Of a stretch of 6,390 nt of DNA, positions 5,720 through 6,390 are shown piece after piece. Source of the stretch: Chryseobacterium gleum (lineage in GTDB: Bacteria > Bacteroidota > Bacteroidia > Flavobacteriales_D > Crocinitomicaceae). The DNA lies in NCBI GenBank assembly GCA_945877045.1, contig CAMCQW010000117.1:1-6390 (forward strand), written 5' to 3'. The notes below the pieces were generated by a model that saw only the letters and a list, made by a program, of their open reading frames with translations, was not told where the DNA came from and ran no database searches. How positions within the stretch are numbered: position 1 is the stretch's first letter; each line of letters starts with the position of its first letter. Position numbers and translations under genes: made by a program.

Positions 5720-6390
5720 AAATAGAATTGGGTAAGTGTTGTTATCGATTCGTAAAAAATAGAGTCCATGAAAATCATTAATTGGTAAGCTGGAGACTTT
5801 ATTTTCAATTTCCATGATTCTCTTGCCTTGGAGATCTTCAATAAAGACTTTTCTGAACGGAACATTAATCCCTAATTCAATAATCCCTTCATTGATTAAT
5901 AAGTTGCTCAATTGATACGGAAAATCGTTTGATAAAGGCTCTAATCCATTTGTTTCTTCAAAATAAGTAGTGAAATTGAAAGTAAATAGTTTGGCAGGAA
6001 TGGTAATAATGTTTACCACTTTTTCCGCACTCACATATCCGGTTCCATTATCGCTTAATGTAATTCCTTCTGTTTGAGAAACCGTAAGTACATTTCCTAT
6101 TTCAATTCTTCTTTTATTACCTGAAAAAATAAAATTCGATGCGTGGTCCCACAGACACCAAATGAAGCTGGTATAAAAATTATTACCGTTGTTTTTATAC
6201 CCTAACAAATAGGTTCTGTTATTTACCTTGTCTATGCAGGCATCCGTTAGTAAGCCATCCACATCAAACTGAGAAAGAATTGCAGCATTTAAGGTGTCTG
6301 TCCAATAGTTGGGTAATCCATAGCATTTCGTTTGTAGATCAACCCAGTTTTTGCTAAAAAGGAAAAGTGAATCTTCCGTCGCATAAAATG
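5711..6390 (-). CDS. Secreted propeller-like protein with T9SS-type C-terminal domain (N-terminus outside window)
   Basis: The frame is open from the right edge (FYATEDSLFLF) to TGA at 5713-5711, about 226 residues; the start and any signal peptide lie outside. GTG 6262 falls within ongoing sequence and is not a believable start. The visible part has Gly/aromatic-rich, beta-strand-like repeats (LLGYKNNGNNFYTSFIWCLWDH, then NKRRIEIGNVLTVSQTEGITLSDNGTGYVSAE) reminiscent of the last blades of a propeller in Bacteroidota surface proteins. The last 70 or so residues (LLINEGIIELG, VFIEDLQGKRIMEI, LPINDFHGLYFLRIDN) fit the T9SS type A sorting domain, which directs export through the outer membrane and is removed by the PorU sortase. 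Its usual YPNP opening is degenerate here (DFPYQLSN). Ligand or enzymatic role is unknown. Confidence 0.78.
   Translation of the reverse strand, partial: FYATEDSLFLFSKNWVDLQTKCYGLPNYWTDTLNAAILSQFDVDGLLTDACIDKVNNRTYLLGYKNNGNNFYTSFIWCLWDHASNFIFSGNKRRIEIGNVLTVSQTEGITLSDNGTGYVSAEKVVNIITIPAKLFTFNFTTYFEETNGLEPLSNDFPYQLSNLLINEGIIELGINVPFRKVFIEDLQGKRIMEIENKVSSLPINDFHGLYFLRIDNNTYPILFSY

Noticed and set aside
1..6390. Mobile elements, CRISPR arrays, tRNA or rRNA genes
   Set aside because: No transposase, repeat-spacer pattern, cloverleaf or rRNA sequence is recognisable; nearly all the window is coding.

Overview
The window looks like a chromosomal housekeeping segment from a member of the Bacteroidota, probably a Flavobacteriales-type organism. 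The evidence is AT-rich DNA, starts without recognisable Shine-Dalgarno sequences, matches to the Bacteroidota promoter element TAnnTTTG, and a cell-surface protein with a type IX secretion (T9SS)-like C-terminal domain. I see no mobile element, CRISPR array, tRNA or rRNA. The lineage call is inferred from these features, not from a database search.

Layout: (1) 1-816, plus strand: the C-terminal 271 residues of the NAD(P) transhydrogenase beta subunit PntB, cut by the left edge. (2) 837-1585, minus strand: a TerB/DnaJ-domain co-chaperone whose reading frame is broken once, exactly at a U UUU UUA heptamer (1316-1322). (3) 1599-1620: a hairpin plus T-run terminator for htpG. (4) 1637-3529, minus strand: htpG, bacterial Hsp90, intact. 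(5) 3530-3653: a divergent control region with a sigma-54-like element embedded in an inverted repeat, two copies of a direct repeat 30 bp apart, and a TAnnTTTG element facing the other way. (6) 3654-4979, plus strand: a polytopic membrane protein of unknown function with some features of GT-C glycosyltransferases. (7) 4958-5719, plus strand: a YdfG-like short-chain dehydrogenase overlapping the membrane gene by 22 bp. (8) 5711 to the right edge, minus strand: the C-terminal part of a secreted propeller-like protein with a T9SS-like tail, whose stop codon overlaps that of the dehydrogenase.

How they fit together: htpG and the J-domain gene form a co-directional chaperone pair, which suggests a shared proteostasis role, although a terminator separates them. 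PntB (NADPH supply) and the dehydrogenase (probably NADP(H)-using) are separate metabolic genes without an obvious link. The most interesting points are the frame break at a textbook slippery heptamer and the architecture of the htpG upstream region. No clearly new multi-gene system is visible.
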